From positions 1 through 64,000 of the forward strand of contig CANTFL010001311.1 in assembly GCA_947650285.1 (NCBI GenBank): a DNA stretch of 64,000 nt. Reading direction: 5' to 3'. This DNA comes from Hyaloperonospora brassicae. Lineage: Eukaryota > Oomycota > Peronosporomycetes > Peronosporales > Peronosporaceae. A program made the translations under genes and the position numbers. The notes beneath the pieces were generated by a model. That model was not told where the DNA came from. It ran no database searches and worked only from the letters and a program-made list of their open reading frames with translations. This document shows, piece after piece, positions 23,991 to 35,204 of the stretch (its first letter is position 1; each line of letters opens with the position of its first letter).

Positions 23991-24203
23991 ATGAAATACG
24001 TTGCTATAATTCTATTTGCTCTTTCGTCGTTTACGAAAACTAAGGTAGGTCGGAGAAGCGACGATATTCATCCGAATCACCTTTTCACAAAAGAACGTAT
24101 TTTCTTTCATGCTTCGAAGACCTGTCGGATTGAATTCAAGCAGGATAATCATATGTTCTCGCGTTATGATTGCACAGCAAAAAAGTGGGTTTCTAGCAGT
24201 TAA
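23991..24203 (+). CDS. Possible small secreted protein, 70 aa
   Basis: Starts with a signal-peptide-like stretch (Met-Lys-Tyr, then Val-Ala-Ile-Ile-Leu-Phe-Ala-Leu, with Ser/Thr after it) and continues as a charged 50-residue tail with two cysteines. No family recognised. It lies alone in AT-rich DNA, where a hydrophobic start can arise by chance, so this is a weak call. Confidence 0.2.
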   Translation: MKYVAIILFALSSFTKTKVGRRSDDIHPNHLFTKERIFFHASKTCRIEFKQDNHMFSRYDCTAKKWVSSS

Positions 24204-26534
24204 TGTAATGGTGTGAACGGCTCATTTTAGAAAGTTGAACCGAACAAGAAGGGAGGGTGGGGGTCCTGGCGAGGGCTGTCAGTGCATCAAGTAATCGGTG
24301 CAAGACGAACTGAGTGCTTGCAACGACGGTAGAGAGACCATGGAATGAGATTCACCGTGACGCTCGCCAGCTTTGTTGTGCTCATAAAGTATCTCTGCTG
24401 AGTAGTGCCAAGTGCGGCGATAGAAACTGGACATTACTGGGTCGACAAGATCAATATGCAGACGCATGGTACTATGTGGTGCTCAATTTGTGCGACAAAA
24501 AGATGCGACCTACCTCTTTCGCGCACTGGATGTCTTTACAACTTGGTGTGGGACATCGTTGATCTCAGATTACTCTCGCAATCAATGCAAATGTTGCACA
24601 CATCCTATAGAATAGCCTCTGATTCCTTTTTTCTGTAGTTGTAACGGTGTCAGCACGATCCGTGCATTTTTGATTAGTTTTGTAGGACAATTCTTAATAT
24701 TATCGTCGCGGATATGTTCAACAATATAAACTTAAGCGATAGCAACAAACAGCAGCTGGCAACACGCAAAGCGCATGCTGGCTTCGTCCATTGTATCGTC
24801 CAATAGCGTCACTGATAGATGATGGACGCCCGCAATTAGTGGTGAGTAGGCAGTCGTCCTGCAAGTGCATATTTGGATACCAAGTAAGCAGGCGGACAAC
24901 AGATTTACAACAACTGATCTTAGTGTGCAACTTCCACTCCATTTATCCCACACAAACAAGCGTCCCGAATCGCGGTCTTCGCTTCCTCGCACAATCGGGT
25001 ACGTTGCTCGACCTAATGCCGAGCGATCCACGTACCACAATCGCCAAATTCATGTATGACGAATTTGAAACGGCTGGATTTAGGTGGCTTTGCTTCATCA
25101 GCCAGTTACGTAACCGACACAACTGCAGAGGAAACAGCATCTTCATCAGCACAAACTATGGCAATTCCACTCAGCATTTGTTTCTGTTGTCGGCCTCTCC
25201 TAATGAAGACAATTCGTCGAAATTGCCGATGCCACCAGACTTATCGCGCCGATAACAATGCAACGAAGATGAAAACAGCCTGTGCAACCTTGCCAGTTCA
25301 AAGCACATAACGACGCCGCCTCTTAGGCTTACATTTGAATAGTATTTGATACAATAGCGGTGTGTATGTTTCACTGACCCTTTTGCAAACCCGCTTGCCT
25401 TGTCATATCTGCGCGCCTTAGCATATCCTTGCGACATACGACTTCCATCATCCGACTCGTTCGCGAGCTTACTTGCCTGACCCGTCATACTTTCCAGACA
25501 TGGTCTCATAATTGTGTTCTTCATAGCGCTCAGTCAGGAAGCGGATACAAACAGACTGCTGCTGAATTCAATCACATCACTATGCTAACACCGTCAAAGA
25601 CGGCACAACTGCTACTTACGTGACAAAGACATCTTGCCATGTCACGCAGCTTCTCCTCGAAGAGTACGATGTTTTGATTGCACTGAGCAGTTTCTTCCTC
25701 GTGACTCGATACACATGTCTTGTAGCGAACCAGCTGCATCGGAACGGTCGCGCTCGACTCGTCACATGTCAGTAGCTACGGTACAGCAGGACCTGCTGAC
25801 GAGGCGGATCCTCCACCACCGGCATCCAGTACCACCGCATGTAGCGCAACGACAAGTGCGATCAGACGTGTGCAACCTGCCGAACGGCCCTCGCGTACTG
25901 GCGGTCATTGAGAAATCCGGACCAAGTGCGCGCGGCGCCAGTGTGCCCGCAGAATGGCTGCATGCCCGTCTTTGTCGCTCCACTTGCAGTGCCCATCCCG
26001 GTCCGTGACATTGGTCTGGCTCTTGGCCGAATGCCAGCTCCATCGGGATATACTGAGAGGGGCGCTGCTGCATCGTGTCTGCCATGTTAAAGCCCTAGGA
26101 ATCCAGTGCCAGTGAGCTCCGGTGGGGTAAAGAGGTGCGGGCGAATCGTCGTGCATCAAACACGCGAGAATGAAGGACGACGAACAGACACTCTCGAGAA
26201 CCGGACATTGGCAGCGTATGTACGGAAGCGAGAGAGCCCGAGACCAGAAGATATTTCCACGCCACGGCGACGCGAGGCAAACGTGATGTGCTGTCCCCGT
26301 TGCTCGCTTGTGCCGCCTCGCGAGCTCTTTTCTTCGCTCCTCCGGTGGCCACTTGAACATCAACCGCTTCCACCTCAAGTCACAGCAGCCGCGCAGACGC
26401 ATTCGACCTGACACCAACGCATTTGCCCGCTCTCTCAATCGCTCGGTCTCTCGATCTCACTCTCTCACTCTCTCTCGATCTCTCGATCTCTCGGTCTTTT
26501 GGTCTCTCGCTTGATATCTCCTTCGTCCGCGCCA
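24204..26534. other. Region upstream of the SWEET gene, no gene assigned
   Basis: From about 25.6 kb the sequence is GC-richer, with several overlapping 100-177 codon frames on both strands, none with a recognised domain. This may be a decayed gene. A pyrimidine-rich tract (ctctctc..., about 26420-26510) immediately precedes the SWEET start codon and may be part of its promoter or 5' UTR. Confidence 0.35.
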
Positions 26535-27229
26535 ATGCCACTTTCGTTCGAAGATGTCATGCGCGTCGCTACGACTGTATCGACGCTGTGCATGTGCATC
26601 AGTCCCCTGTCGACGGTAATCCGGTTCCATCTACGCCGCAACGTCGGGGATGCGGCTGTTCTGCCGTACGTCACGCTCTGGGTCAGCAGCCACATGTGGT
26701 ACGTTCGCACTCAATGCGCATTGACACACACGTCGTACTAGCAAAGACCCACAGTATCTCGGAGTAGCTCGACCACCAACACCTTCTCTTCTGTGTCTTC
26801 TTGTTGCGTCCACAGGATGCTATACGGATGCGTAATTGGCAACATATTTCCCGTCTTCGTCACGTACGCCATTGGCGACACACTCAGCGTTGTCTTCCTC
26901 GCTGTGTACATCCGCTGGACAGCTAACCGCAGAGCTGCCATAAAAACGTGTGCCATCGCCTTACTCTGGATCGTTGCGGTGACCACGTACGTTGTGCTAT
27001 GCAAGACCGAAGTGCTCCAGCAGTCCCAGCAAACGCTGTCGCTAGTAATGGGCTCGGGACCAGTTGCAGCCTGGTGCTCTACGCGTCGCCCCTCGCTGCG
27101 GTCAAAGTCGTGCTGCAGACAAGGTCGTCAGCTTCGCTGCCATTCGCGCTAATTCTCGGGGGCGGGGACTATCAACAACTTGATGTGGGTCGTATATGGA
27201 GCCACCGTACCCGACTTGTTCATGATTAT
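26535..27229 (+). pseudogene. SWEET sugar transporter, 5' part (TM1 to part of TM7), disrupted by element B
   Basis: SWEET (MtN3/saliva) proteins are seven-helix membrane uniporters for sugars. Exon 1 is 26535-26698 (MPLSFEDVM..., then the 'SPL' and 'HMW' region of TM1-2). The intron is 26699-26815 (gtacgt...ccacag, 117 bp) and splits the Trp codon. Exon 2 starts at 26816 with 'MLYG...GNIFPVFVTYAIGD', a hallmark SWEET stretch, and continues to 'LYASPLAAVKVVLQTRSSASLPFALIL' and 'TINNLMWVVYGATVPDLFMI'. The piece between about 27052 and 27160 is in another frame: a 1-nt loss near 27052 and a compensating 1-nt gain in a G run near 27160. Reading stops in TM7, where element B begins at 27230. The 3' part continues at 35205. 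Family assignment is strong; whether the indels are real or sequencing errors is open. Confidence 0.85.
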
Positions 27230-27617
27230 TGTAACGGGGCACACCCTTGCGTAACTTAACGCAAGGGATTTGGGTGCCCCGACGGACGTACACGTGGCGA
27301 GCGAGGAAGCGTATGTAGGGTAAAAGTAGAACTCTTATATTAATAAATTAAGTCTTTAAACTACTGTCTCTTCGTTTGACTTAATTCAATTATACTAATA
27401 TAACTGCATGTATGGTGACGTCTCGTCACCACTCATTGCGCGCGTCTTGCGGCGATTGGTGGGTTGATATCATCACGATATCAACCAATGAACAGACCCT
27501 TTGGTCGACCCTTCAATATCACCACTTTGGTGATATTGTTTAAAGAATATCCATCTTATATTCTTTATTGTCACTTTCCTTAAGTTACAATTCCATGTAA
27601 CGGGCTGCCCCGTTACA
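27230..27617 (-). repeat. 3' LTR of element B
   Basis: TGTAACGGGG...CCCCGTTACA, 388 bp. It differs from the other LTR at 'gtatgtaggg' versus 'gtaggtaggg' and around 'aagttacaattcc' versus 'aagtgacaatatc'. The polypurine tract (sense 'aaggggggtga') adjoins at 27618-27628. Confidence 0.97.
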
Positions 27618-27747
27618 TCACCCCCCCTTAACTGATAGTCACCGTGTGACTATCGAAATATGGAGGCCACCCGTTGGCCACCATTGGGACAGGGAGCACT
27701 TGTTTGGTCCGTTCCACTCACTTTCCGCTTGACCTCGCATAGTTAAC

Positions 27748-29211
27748 ATGTCTGTGCGAGGTGACTCAAGACCCACACAGCCTGGTGCTGTGCAAGCCTC
27801 TGCGGCAGACGCTTCGTCGTCTGCCGCCCCTTCTTCGCCTGCAGCAACAGGTGCTGCAGGTGCACGCGGTATCACGCCGCGTGCGCACGATGACCCCGAT
27901 GTGGAGGTCATCTACTCTGGCGAGTCAGACGTGTCTGACTCGGGCAATGCTTCAGAGGCGTCTCGCTCACCGGCGACGCCTCAGTATTCGCCAAGGCCAC
28001 TGCCGAACGAACGGACTCGTGATTCGCATCACAGTCTGTTCGGCAGTGATGACGATGATCAGGGTGGTGAGTTCTATTCTTCACCACCGCCGGCTCGTGC
28101 GTCTTCGCACGAGCGTGATGACGATGGCGCGAGCCGTCGTCAATCTGGGAGCCGTGGTACCGACAAGGGTACCACTGTGAAGCGTGATGAGTTGAAGCCG
28201 TGGCGTTTGCCCGAACAACTCATCAATAGCCTGTCTCACGAGACAGGCCAACACCATCGAATACCCTTATTCGATGCGACTGAGCTTCACGGCTTGGATC
28301 CCAGCGCGAAGAACTTTCGCGCTGAAGAAGACTTTTATCTCGATGTCTTCCTTAGACATCGATGGTACAATAGCAACCAAAAGCGTGACAAAACATCGCT
28401 TTTGGCTGCGTGGAACGCGTTCGTCCAAAACGTAAAGAATTTTGGACGAGAAGGGTGGCTCAAGAAACTTGAGGCAACACGCCTCAGGTTCGAACGGCAA
28501 ACGCCAACCGGTGCTAGGTACCGGTTGCATTGTTTATCGAGTGAGGCAGGCATTCCTTGCCTCACATGGGGAGACCCTTGTGCGAGTTGTGTTGACAACT
28601 CGCAGCGTGCACATAGGGATGTGTACTCCCTAAATTCGCCCTGGGGAAGGGCACATCTCTCGGACGAGATGCGTGACGCGATTGCAAACTTGCAATCCGT
28701 CTACAAGCGCCTAGGGCGCGTGTTTACCGATGGGCCACAGGACTCATCGGATGGGTCTCGTCATACTGGTGGACGAGACCTTCAACATCCATTAACAGCT
28801 GAGAGCGGGGCTCCCAGCTGTTCCAAGAGGGTGGATACCCCCGCCACTGGACGAGGTAGCTCGTCCTTGATCCTGAATCGTCACGGTGATTCAAGATACG
28901 CTCCACTAGAAAGCGTTGATCACCGTGAGCATCCACCAAAGGATGTGGTGGAGGAGGAAAGACCTCCTCCAGAACCCCAGGCCCACCATCTCGACCCTTA
29001 CGAGATGGATCGCGCAATCGATGAATTGCGCGATGACTTGAAGCACGAGCGCGACCGACGCTACGCTTTGACCGACACCGTGCGGAAGAACCGCAAGGGT
29101 CACGAGGCTGATCGGGCGAGGGATCGCGCCGATTATGCCACGGCGCAGCTTCAGGTCGAGCGGGATGTCCGCTCCTTTTCGGCGAGCTGGCGACAGCTCG
29201 CGGAGAGATAA
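27748..29211 (+). CDS. 487-codon ORF antisense to pol in element B
   Basis: Starts 130 bp inside the 3' LTR and runs against gag-pol; its 3' third overlaps the chromodomain and IN-tail frames on the minus strand. The protein has an acidic Ser/Pro-rich N-terminus (1-150), a central domain with 'DFYLDVFLRHRWYN' (about 195-208) and four cysteines C262-x8-C271-x6-C278-x2-C281 that could bind zinc, and a charged, probably coiled-coil C-terminus (about 415-487). It is almost identical to the copy in element C, and the frame is partly preserved in element A. Antisense ORFs between pol and the 3' LTR are known in some plant gypsy elements; I recognise no homologue of this one. Transcription would have to come from the 3' LTR region. 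Confidence 0.6.
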   Translation: MSVRGDSRPTQPGAVQASAADASSSAAPSSPAATGAAGARGITPRAHDDPDVEVIYSGESDVSDSGNASEASRSPATPQYSPRPLPNERTRDSHHSLFGSDDDDQGGEFYSSPPPARASSHERDDDGASRRQSGSRGTDKGTTVKRDELKPWRLPEQLINSLSHETGQHHRIPLFDATELHGLDPSAKNFRAEEDFYLDVFLRHRWYNSNQKRDKTSLLAAWNAFVQNVKNFGREGWLKKLEATRLRFERQTPTGARYRLHCLSSEAGIPCLTWGDPCASCVDNSQRAHRDVYSLNSPWGRAHLSDEMRDAIANLQSVYKRLGRVFTDGPQDSSDGSRHTGGRDLQHPLTAESGAPSCSKRVDTPATGRGSSSLILNRHGDSRYAPLESVDHREHPPKDVVEEERPPPEPQAHHLDPYEMDRAIDELRDDLKHERDRRYALTDTVRKNRKGHEADRARDRADYATAQLQVERDVRSFSASWRQLAER

Positions 29212-29275
29212 CTCGGTTGAATACCGAGGTATCATATCTGCGCGACCAGACGGATCGTCTGGAGCGCGAACGCAA
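28724..29275 (-). CDS. Chromodomain tail of pol, element B
   Basis: 183-codon frame whose second half is a chromodomain: 'RFLVERIL', 'SYLVQWRGYPPSWNSWEP', then an acidic C-terminal helix. Chromodomains at the end of integrase direct chromoviruses to marked chromatin (family knowledge). It is not in frame with the GPY/F-bearing frame at 28906-29955; the step between them is -1. Overlaps the antisense ORF on the other strand. Confidence 0.75.
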   Translation of the reverse strand: MRSRSRRSVWSRRYDTSVFNRVISPRAVASSPKRSGHPARPEAAPWHNRRDPSPDQPRDPCGSSARCRSKRSVGRARASSHRAIHRLRDPSRKGRDGGPGVLEEVFPPPPHPLVDAHGDQRFLVERILNHRDDSGSRTSYLVQWRGYPPSWNSWEPRSQLLMDVEGLVHQYDETHPMSPVAHR

Positions 29276-29955
29276 GAACTTGATGGATGTTCTTGAACGT
29301 GGGGGCTATCTTCATCGGAAGAAGAAGGCTCGTACTGACAGTACGACCTAAGCCTCCCCACGTAAAACGTAGGATGCGTGCGCATCCTACGTGGCAATTC
29401 GAGTGTGTATGCATTGCCCTTGCGATGCAACACTCGAAATGGCCCAATGTATTTCGGCAGTAGTTTACTACTGCCGACACTAGTGACTGCATGTCCAGGT
29501 AGGTTTACCGTTGACAGTAGTACTAGGTCATTAACCTTAAATGAAAGAACATTTGCTCTTCCATTCTTGTCTGCGTTCCGTTTCTGACGGTCCACCGCAT
29601 TTGCGATGGAGTCCTGAACGAAACGGACTACCGCTTCTCGAGTCAGCAGGAAGTTCTCTGCTGACTCTTTGTTTTGTCTAGCAGTGCGCTTCGTGCGCAC
29701 TGCTAAGAGATTGCTCTCTTCTTCAGCGAGGTTGTCTTCTTCCTCGCTGGCATAATCGTTGACGATGCTGAATATACCAGCATCGTCATCATCATCCGAA
29801 TCAATAATAGCGTCTTCGCTATTATTGAGATGATCTTCTTCATCGATGTCGACTTGATCGACATCGGCATCATACGTGACGACGTTTGCGTCGACACGTG
29901 ATGAGCAAGAGCCAAAACGGTTTTTGCTCGAGCGAGTCCCTCCCCCCTTATCCAA
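28906..29955 (-). CDS. Integrase C-terminal (GPY/F) frame of pol, element B
   Basis: Holds an acidic linker (Asp/Glu-rich) followed by a GPY/F-type module with 'FKVNDLVLLSTVNLPGH' and 'YIGPFRVLHRKGNAYTLELP', which is the usual end of Ty3/gypsy integrase. The frame is -1 relative to the integrase core frame; the switch lies near 29940 in a run of six C (plus strand). The same arrangement is found in element C. The codons after the GPY/F module probably do not code for protein in this frame. Confidence 0.65.
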   Translation of the reverse strand: MDKGGGTRSSKNRFGSCSSRVDANVVTYDADVDQVDIDEEDHLNNSEDAIIDSDDDDDAGIFSIVNDYASEEEDNLAEEESNLLAVRTKRTARQNKESAENFLLTREAVVRFVQDSIANAVDRQKRNADKNGRANVLSFKVNDLVLLSTVNLPGHAVTSVGSSKLLPKYIGPFRVLHRKGNAYTLELPRRMRTHPTFYVGRLRSYCQYEPSSSDEDSPHVQEHPSSSCVRAPDDPSGRADMIPRYSTELSLRELSPARRKGADIPLDLKLRRGIIGAIPRPISLVTLAVLPHGVGQSVASVALVLQVIAQFIDCAIHLVRVEMVGLGFWRRSFLLHHILWWMLTVINAF

Positions 29956-31355
29956 GAGTCACACTCTATAAGGGTGGGCACACGTGGATGGCGTAGGCCA
30001 TTCACGTAAAACGGTGTGTGCTGTGTTGAAGCATGCACCGAATTATTGATGGCGAATTCCACCATGGGTAGGAATTCGCTCCAACTCGGAAACGAGTGGA
30101 CATATCCTCGAAGAATCTCTTCGAGGACACGGTTCGCACGTTCCGTCTGACCATCTGTTTCTGGATGGTCAGAAGTGGACATCTTCAATCGTGTTCCGAG
30201 AGTACGGAACACGGTTTGCCAAAATTCCGCCGTGAACCGAGGGTCACGGTCGGATACGAGTTCACGGGGTAACCCGTGGAGTCTAAAGACCGTGTCTAGA
30301 AAGACACGAGCACAACCTTGAGCCTTGATTGACTCAAGGACAGCAGCAAGATGGACCATCTTGCTGAATCGGTCCACAAACACAAGAATACCATTATTCT
30401 TGTGAGCGTCTTCGGGTTTCCCGAAGACGAAGTCCATTGAAACGGACTGCCAGCACTCTGACGGAACAGGCAGAGGCTGCAATGGCGCACGGGATGAAGG
30501 ACTAGGCTTCACCCGTTGACATACTTCGCAAGCACGGATGTACTTGCGAACAAACTGATACTGGCGGGGCCAGTAAAAGTCGCGACTTACCGTGAGGTAA
30601 GTCTTTTCTCTACCACGATGGCCGCTTGTTGGGGCATCGTGACACTCATACATGATGCGCAATCGCAAATCATGATGAGCGGGTACGACGACACGAGGCG
30701 TGTCGTCGGCAACAGCTGTATAGTACAGCAATCCGTTGCGTGTACTATGCCGATCCGATGAGGATCGGTACAAAGCCGGTAAATCCCTCATGGATTTACT
30801 GGATGGATTCACCAGATGATCCATCAATCGCAGAAGATCCTTATCTTCCGCGTATGCCTTTCGTACGTCGTCAAGTAAACTTGACGACGGGACACTGACT
30901 GACAGTGTCGCAACAGTGGGCTTGTCCTCACTGTTGGATTGCGCGTCCGGCTCGAAATCGGGCCGGCGCGAAAGAGCATCCGCGACGACATTGAGTCGTC
31001 CCGGTTTATACTCCACGGAGAAGTTATACTCCGCGAAGAAAGACAGCCACCTCGCCATTCTTTGCGAGAGGTGTGGGCTGTTTACGGCCGTGAGTAATGA
31101 CGCATGGTCCGTGTAGACAACAAACGGTCTATCTCCCAAGAGATAGACGCGAAATTTAGCCAGTGCGTATTTCATGGCAAGGAGTTCCTTGTCATGCACT
31201 GGGTAATTACGCTCAGCTGCTTGCAGCTGACGCGATTGATAACAGATGACGCGCTCCGCGCCATCTGCATCGAACTGCATTAACGCACAGCCGATTGCGA
31301 AATCGCTGTCGTCACAGACCACATGAAATGGTCTGTCCTGATCTGCAATCGCCAA
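29703..31355 (-). pseudogene. Pol second part of element B: RNase H and integrase core
   Basis: Continues pol after a nonsense codon. Contains RNase H (the DAS motif reads 'DDSD' here, an Ala to Asp change against element C), 'YTDHASL', 'ADALSRRP', the HHCC zinc finger of integrase, and the D,D-35-E core. The C-terminal 80 codons after 'SWIRGEG' are probably out of frame. Product missing unless the stop is bypassed. Confidence 0.8.
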
Positions 31356-31361
31356 GATCGG

Positions 31362-33566
31362 CTATTGCATCAAGCTTTGCTTGATACCTTCAAAGGAACG
31401 CTGGCACTCAGCGTTCCATGACCACTTGACATTTTTCTTGAGCAAGCAAGAAAGATGTACCGTCATCTCGGCGTAGTTGCGCGAGTACTTGTGCAAGTAC
31501 GCCGCAAGACCAAGGAACTTTCGAAGTCCCTTGACATCGACTGGCACTGGCCAGTCGGTGATCGCCTTGATCTTTTCGGGATCAGGGCGTACGCCGTGTT
31601 TCCCCACGATGCACCCAAGAAGTGGTATTTCGCTAGCCGCGAATATACACTTCTTGAGGTTGGCGTACAACTTATGCTTGCGCATAAGTTGAAGAACCTG
31701 ACGAACGTGAGTTCTGTGAACTTCAACGTCCGTCTTCCCGTCCATAGCCCGGCTATGGACGAACACATCGTCGAAGTAACTCGGTGCGAAGTCTCGCAAC
31801 GGTCTCAACAGATTTGTTACACATCTGTTGAATGTTGCAGGGGCATTACTCAGCCCCTGTGGCATCACTAGCCACTCCCACAGCATCCCGCTGGGGGTAC
31901 TCACTGCTGTGAACGGGACGTCCCGTTCACGCATCAGGATCTGATAGAATCCATCCATCAGATCCATGGACGAAAAGATGGTACTCTTTGACATACCATC
32001 TATGATTACGTCCTTCCTCGGTATCGGCGTCTGAGCCGGTACCGTTGCAGCATTCAACTTGTTGAATGCGTGCACTATCCGCCACCCTCCTGTGGCCTTT
32101 CGCACACAGAAGGTCGGAGAGCTGTGAGGGGATGTTGATTCCCTCACATGGCCCGCTGCTAAGCGATCGGCAAATAACTTGTCGATCGCTATCACTTGTT
32201 CACGAGGCAGTGGCCACTGCTTCATGACACAGTATTTCGAGCCCGGTTTGAGCTCGATCTCGTGTCGAGTGCCTTTGTCCTTAGGCAACTCGCAAGGTAC
32301 GGATTCAGGGAACACATCCCTGAATTCGATCAAATCCTTATACAAAGGATTTGCCTGAAGTGACTCCCAGGATTGGGACGCGTATCGCTCAATCCGAGTC
32401 TTCTCATCGAGGACACTTTCGTCCATCGATGAGCTGCTGAGAACCCGTTCGTTCTCAGCAAATACTGTTGCCGACCGAATGTCGGTCACATACTCGTCCT
32501 CTGTGACGAGTACGCAGATCTGCTTGACTTTGCCACTACGCAGATCACGCAAGAACCGTTTCGGTTCTAGCGTTGGCAACTGAGTTATCTCCGAAGTCAA
32601 CTTCGGAGGCACAATCAGATCAAGCGTATAAGCGCCTACGCTTGATCCGTCATTAACCAAGACGTTCAACGTCTCGGTTTCTTCCTGGGATCTTGCTTCC
32701 ACAGGTTGCTGAGGGCCTGATCCCTCAGCAAGCAACTCTTGAGGAACTCCTTCCTCAAGTACGTGGGGACTTATTCCCTCGACGTCTTCCGACTGTGGCT
32801 GTGCAACCACAGTCAGGAACCGATCCTCTACGGTCGACTCTCCAGTCGACCTAGGATTTTCATGTTGCCCCTTGGGGGCAACAGATTTCTTTCTTCTAAG
32901 ATGCTGCCCGCTAGGCATGCATCCATGTCCCGGTCCACTCGACTTATTCGAGTGGTGGACCTTCGGCGCAGCCTGTACTTCTGTACAGCCGCCGGGAGCT
33001 TGCTCCACAGTGTAGTGATCAACTACACTGTGACCTTGTGCAGTCGTGCTAACGACCGTACCGCAAGTGAGGCCATCGCACTCACTCGCAGAACATCCAC
33101 ACGCTTGTGGACGCTCCAAGATGTTCATCAGATGGCCATCTGATGAACAAGCAGCAGGCATCTTCACGGATCGATGCTGCCAGCTCACCCTTGGCTCGTA
33201 TTTTCTGAGCCAAGGTAATCCCAGGATGACATCAAATTTGTCATCCAGATCTAGTACGATGAAATCATCATCGTACTGCTCGCCCTCTAACGTGTAGTGG
33301 ATTCCTACTACACGTTTCTCAACGGTTATCGATGCGCCTGTTGCAAGGCGCACCGTCATCCTTGTGAGGGGAATGTCGCGCTCAACGAACTTGAGCCTAC
33401 GACCCTCTAGTGACTGGCGACGAACAAAGTTGTTCGACGCCCCACAGTCTACTAGGGCACGAAGCGACAAGTCATTTGTCGCTTCCAACTTCAAGGTGAT
33501 GAGCGAAACGTCATCACCAGGTGCAGAGACACACAATGATTGTGTATCTGGAGCAACTTTCGTCAA
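31362..33566 (-). pseudogene. Pol first part of element B: protease and reverse transcriptase
   Basis: 734 codons from the first Met; the open frame extends upstream to the gag overlap. Protease 'LVDCGASNNF', RT with 'MDGFYQILM', 'PQGLSNAPATF', 'YFDD' and the connection region. Ends at a TAG (31362-31364) where element C has a Ser codon (TCG) in 'QSPILAI', a single C to A change. Otherwise nearly identical to C. Confidence 0.85.
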
Positions 33567-33598
33567 GAGGTTTGCAAATTCTCTTGAGGTTGCTGGAT

Positions 33599-33638
33599 CA
33601 GTAGGGCGCTCCGCCCCTACTGACCCCGACCATTTTTT
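33599..33638 (-). promoter_or_regulatory. Putative -1 frameshift signal, gag/pol of element B
   Basis: A_AAA_AAT heptamer (sense) at 33632-33638; stem-loop at 33599-33622, 9 nt downstream. Same as in element C. Confidence 0.65.
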
Positions 33639-34772
33639 GATGGCCCGTCTCGCCGTTGCGGCTTCGCAACAGCGCTGGACCCACGCCCATTGCCCTTTCT
33701 GGCGAATGGTCGTCCATTTCGCTCAGTACTGTTTGGTACTGGGCGCGGAGCACTACACTCGTGTGCGTAGTGCCCTAACTTCTGACAGCGATTGCACCTC
33801 TGCAATCGCTTGTTGCTTGTAGAGCGAGGTCTCTCGCTCTCAACATAGCAGAGGTCCATTGGTTCTGGACCTCCGATCTCTTGTCGTCTCGGTGGACGGT
33901 AAGAGTTTGAGCTAGCATGAGCCTGTCTCATGCTAAAGTCTTCCTGTTCCGCGGCTGATATCGCTTCTTCAAGCGTATTCAGCTCAAGGCGGAACAGGTG
34001 GCTCCTGACGGGCCCTTCTGCGAGCCCTTGCATGAACACCGTAATCAACGTGTGTTCATGAACTGGGTTTGCAGTTATACTACTCGCAAGGAGTCGTATA
34101 TGTTGTGCGTAAGCGTGCACATCACGCTTACCCTGCTTGAGTTTCAGGAGCTCTGAACGAGCCCTGAACTCAGCACGTGGCGGCTCAAACGTTTGTCTGA
34201 GCCGGGACTTGAAGTCATCTAGCGACCTAAAAACATAGTGGGTCGCTACTCTCGAGTCCCAGGGACCAAGTTTTGGCACGCCCTGCCAAGTGGGTCTGAG
34301 CAAATGTGAGTTTCATTTGCTCATCTTCGACGCGACGAGCCCTTAGGGCTCTGTCGAGTTCGACAAACCATAGTAACAGGGAGTCCTCCGGGACTCCACT
34401 GTACTTGGAGATGTCGACTTTCATCACTTCGGGACGACGCGCATGCGCCGTCCCGCCCACAGCAGCATGGAATTGCTGCTGTCTCAACAGCTCCGTCTGT
34501 TGAGCACCGAGTTCTCTCAACTGCTCGGCCTGTTGAGAGCCTTGCTGGTGAAGCAAGGCTACTTTCTCCCTCTCGAGAGCAAGTTCATTGTGAATGAACT
34601 TGGCGATAGCAGCATGTTGTTGGTCTCTGTCTAGAGACTCCAACATGGTGCTGACGACGAGTTCGCCTACGGTAGAACTCATTCGTTCTACCGCACCCCA
34701 TTCGATGTCACTCAAATGGGTAAACCCTTCACGCGTGGCGTGAAAGGTGTCTTCTTCATCCAACATGTTCAT
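33617..34772 (-). pseudogene. Gag of element B, frameshifted
   Basis: Two frames (34772-34227 and 34303-33617) cover the full 384-codon gag. The N-terminal 175 codons are followed by a 1-nt-longer version of the sequence at about 34233, which ends the frame in 'DPLCF' and a stop. The second frame carries the rest of the capsid core and the CCHC knuckle 'CNRCQKLGHYAHEC'. Element A has the same break, element C does not. Confidence 0.85.
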
Positions 34773-34816
34773 GTTGGATGATGTGGTCCTTGGAAGGACT
34801 ACAAAGTGCTACCAGG

Positions 34817-35204
34817 TGTAACGGGGCACACCCTTGCGTAACTTAACGCAAGGGATTTGGGTGCCCCGACGGACGTACACGTGGCGAGCGAGGAAGCGTA
34901 GGTAGGGTAAAAGTAGAACTCTTATATTAATAAATTAAGTCTTTAAACTACTGTCTCTTCGTTTGACTTAATTCAATTATACTAATATAACTGCATGTAT
35001 GGTGACGTCTCGTCACCACTCATTGCGCGCGTCTTGCGGCGATTGGTGGGTTGATATCATCACGATATCAACCAATGAACAGACCCTTTGGTCGACCCTT
35101 CAATATCACCACTTTGGTGATATTGTTTAAAGAATATCCATCTTATATTCTTTATTGTCACTTTCCTTAAGTGACAATATCATGTAACGGGCTGCCCCGT
35201 TACA
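34817..35204 (-). repeat. 5' LTR of element B
   Basis: 388 bp, TGTAACGGGG...CCCCGTTACA. The primer-binding site 'TGGTAGCAC' (sense) lies two bases inside, at 34806-34814. Confidence 0.97.

Larger units (their letters stand above)
27230..35204 (-). mobile_element. Element B: complete Ty3/gypsy chromovirus inserted in the SWEET gene
   Basis: 7975 bp between two 388-bp LTRs (27230-27617 and 34817-35204) that differ at about four positions. The flanks are ATTAT (27225-27229) and GTTAT (35205-35209), a target duplication with one mismatch; removing one copy restores the SWEET reading frame exactly. The order on the minus strand is LTR, gag, pol, GPY/F tail, chromodomain, LTR, with a 487-codon ORF on the plus strand. 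It is inactivated by a gag frameshift and a nonsense codon in pol, but otherwise almost identical to element C. Confidence 0.97.

Noticed and set aside
25440..25760. Possible elicitin-like relic ('SGYKQTAAEF', 'FDCTEQF')
   Set aside because: Matches are short, in different frames and lack the cysteine pattern; too weak.
25905..26438. 177-codon minus-strand frame upstream of the SWEET gene
   Set aside because: No recognisable domain, and equally long frames overlap on the other strand; could be a GC-rich chance frame.
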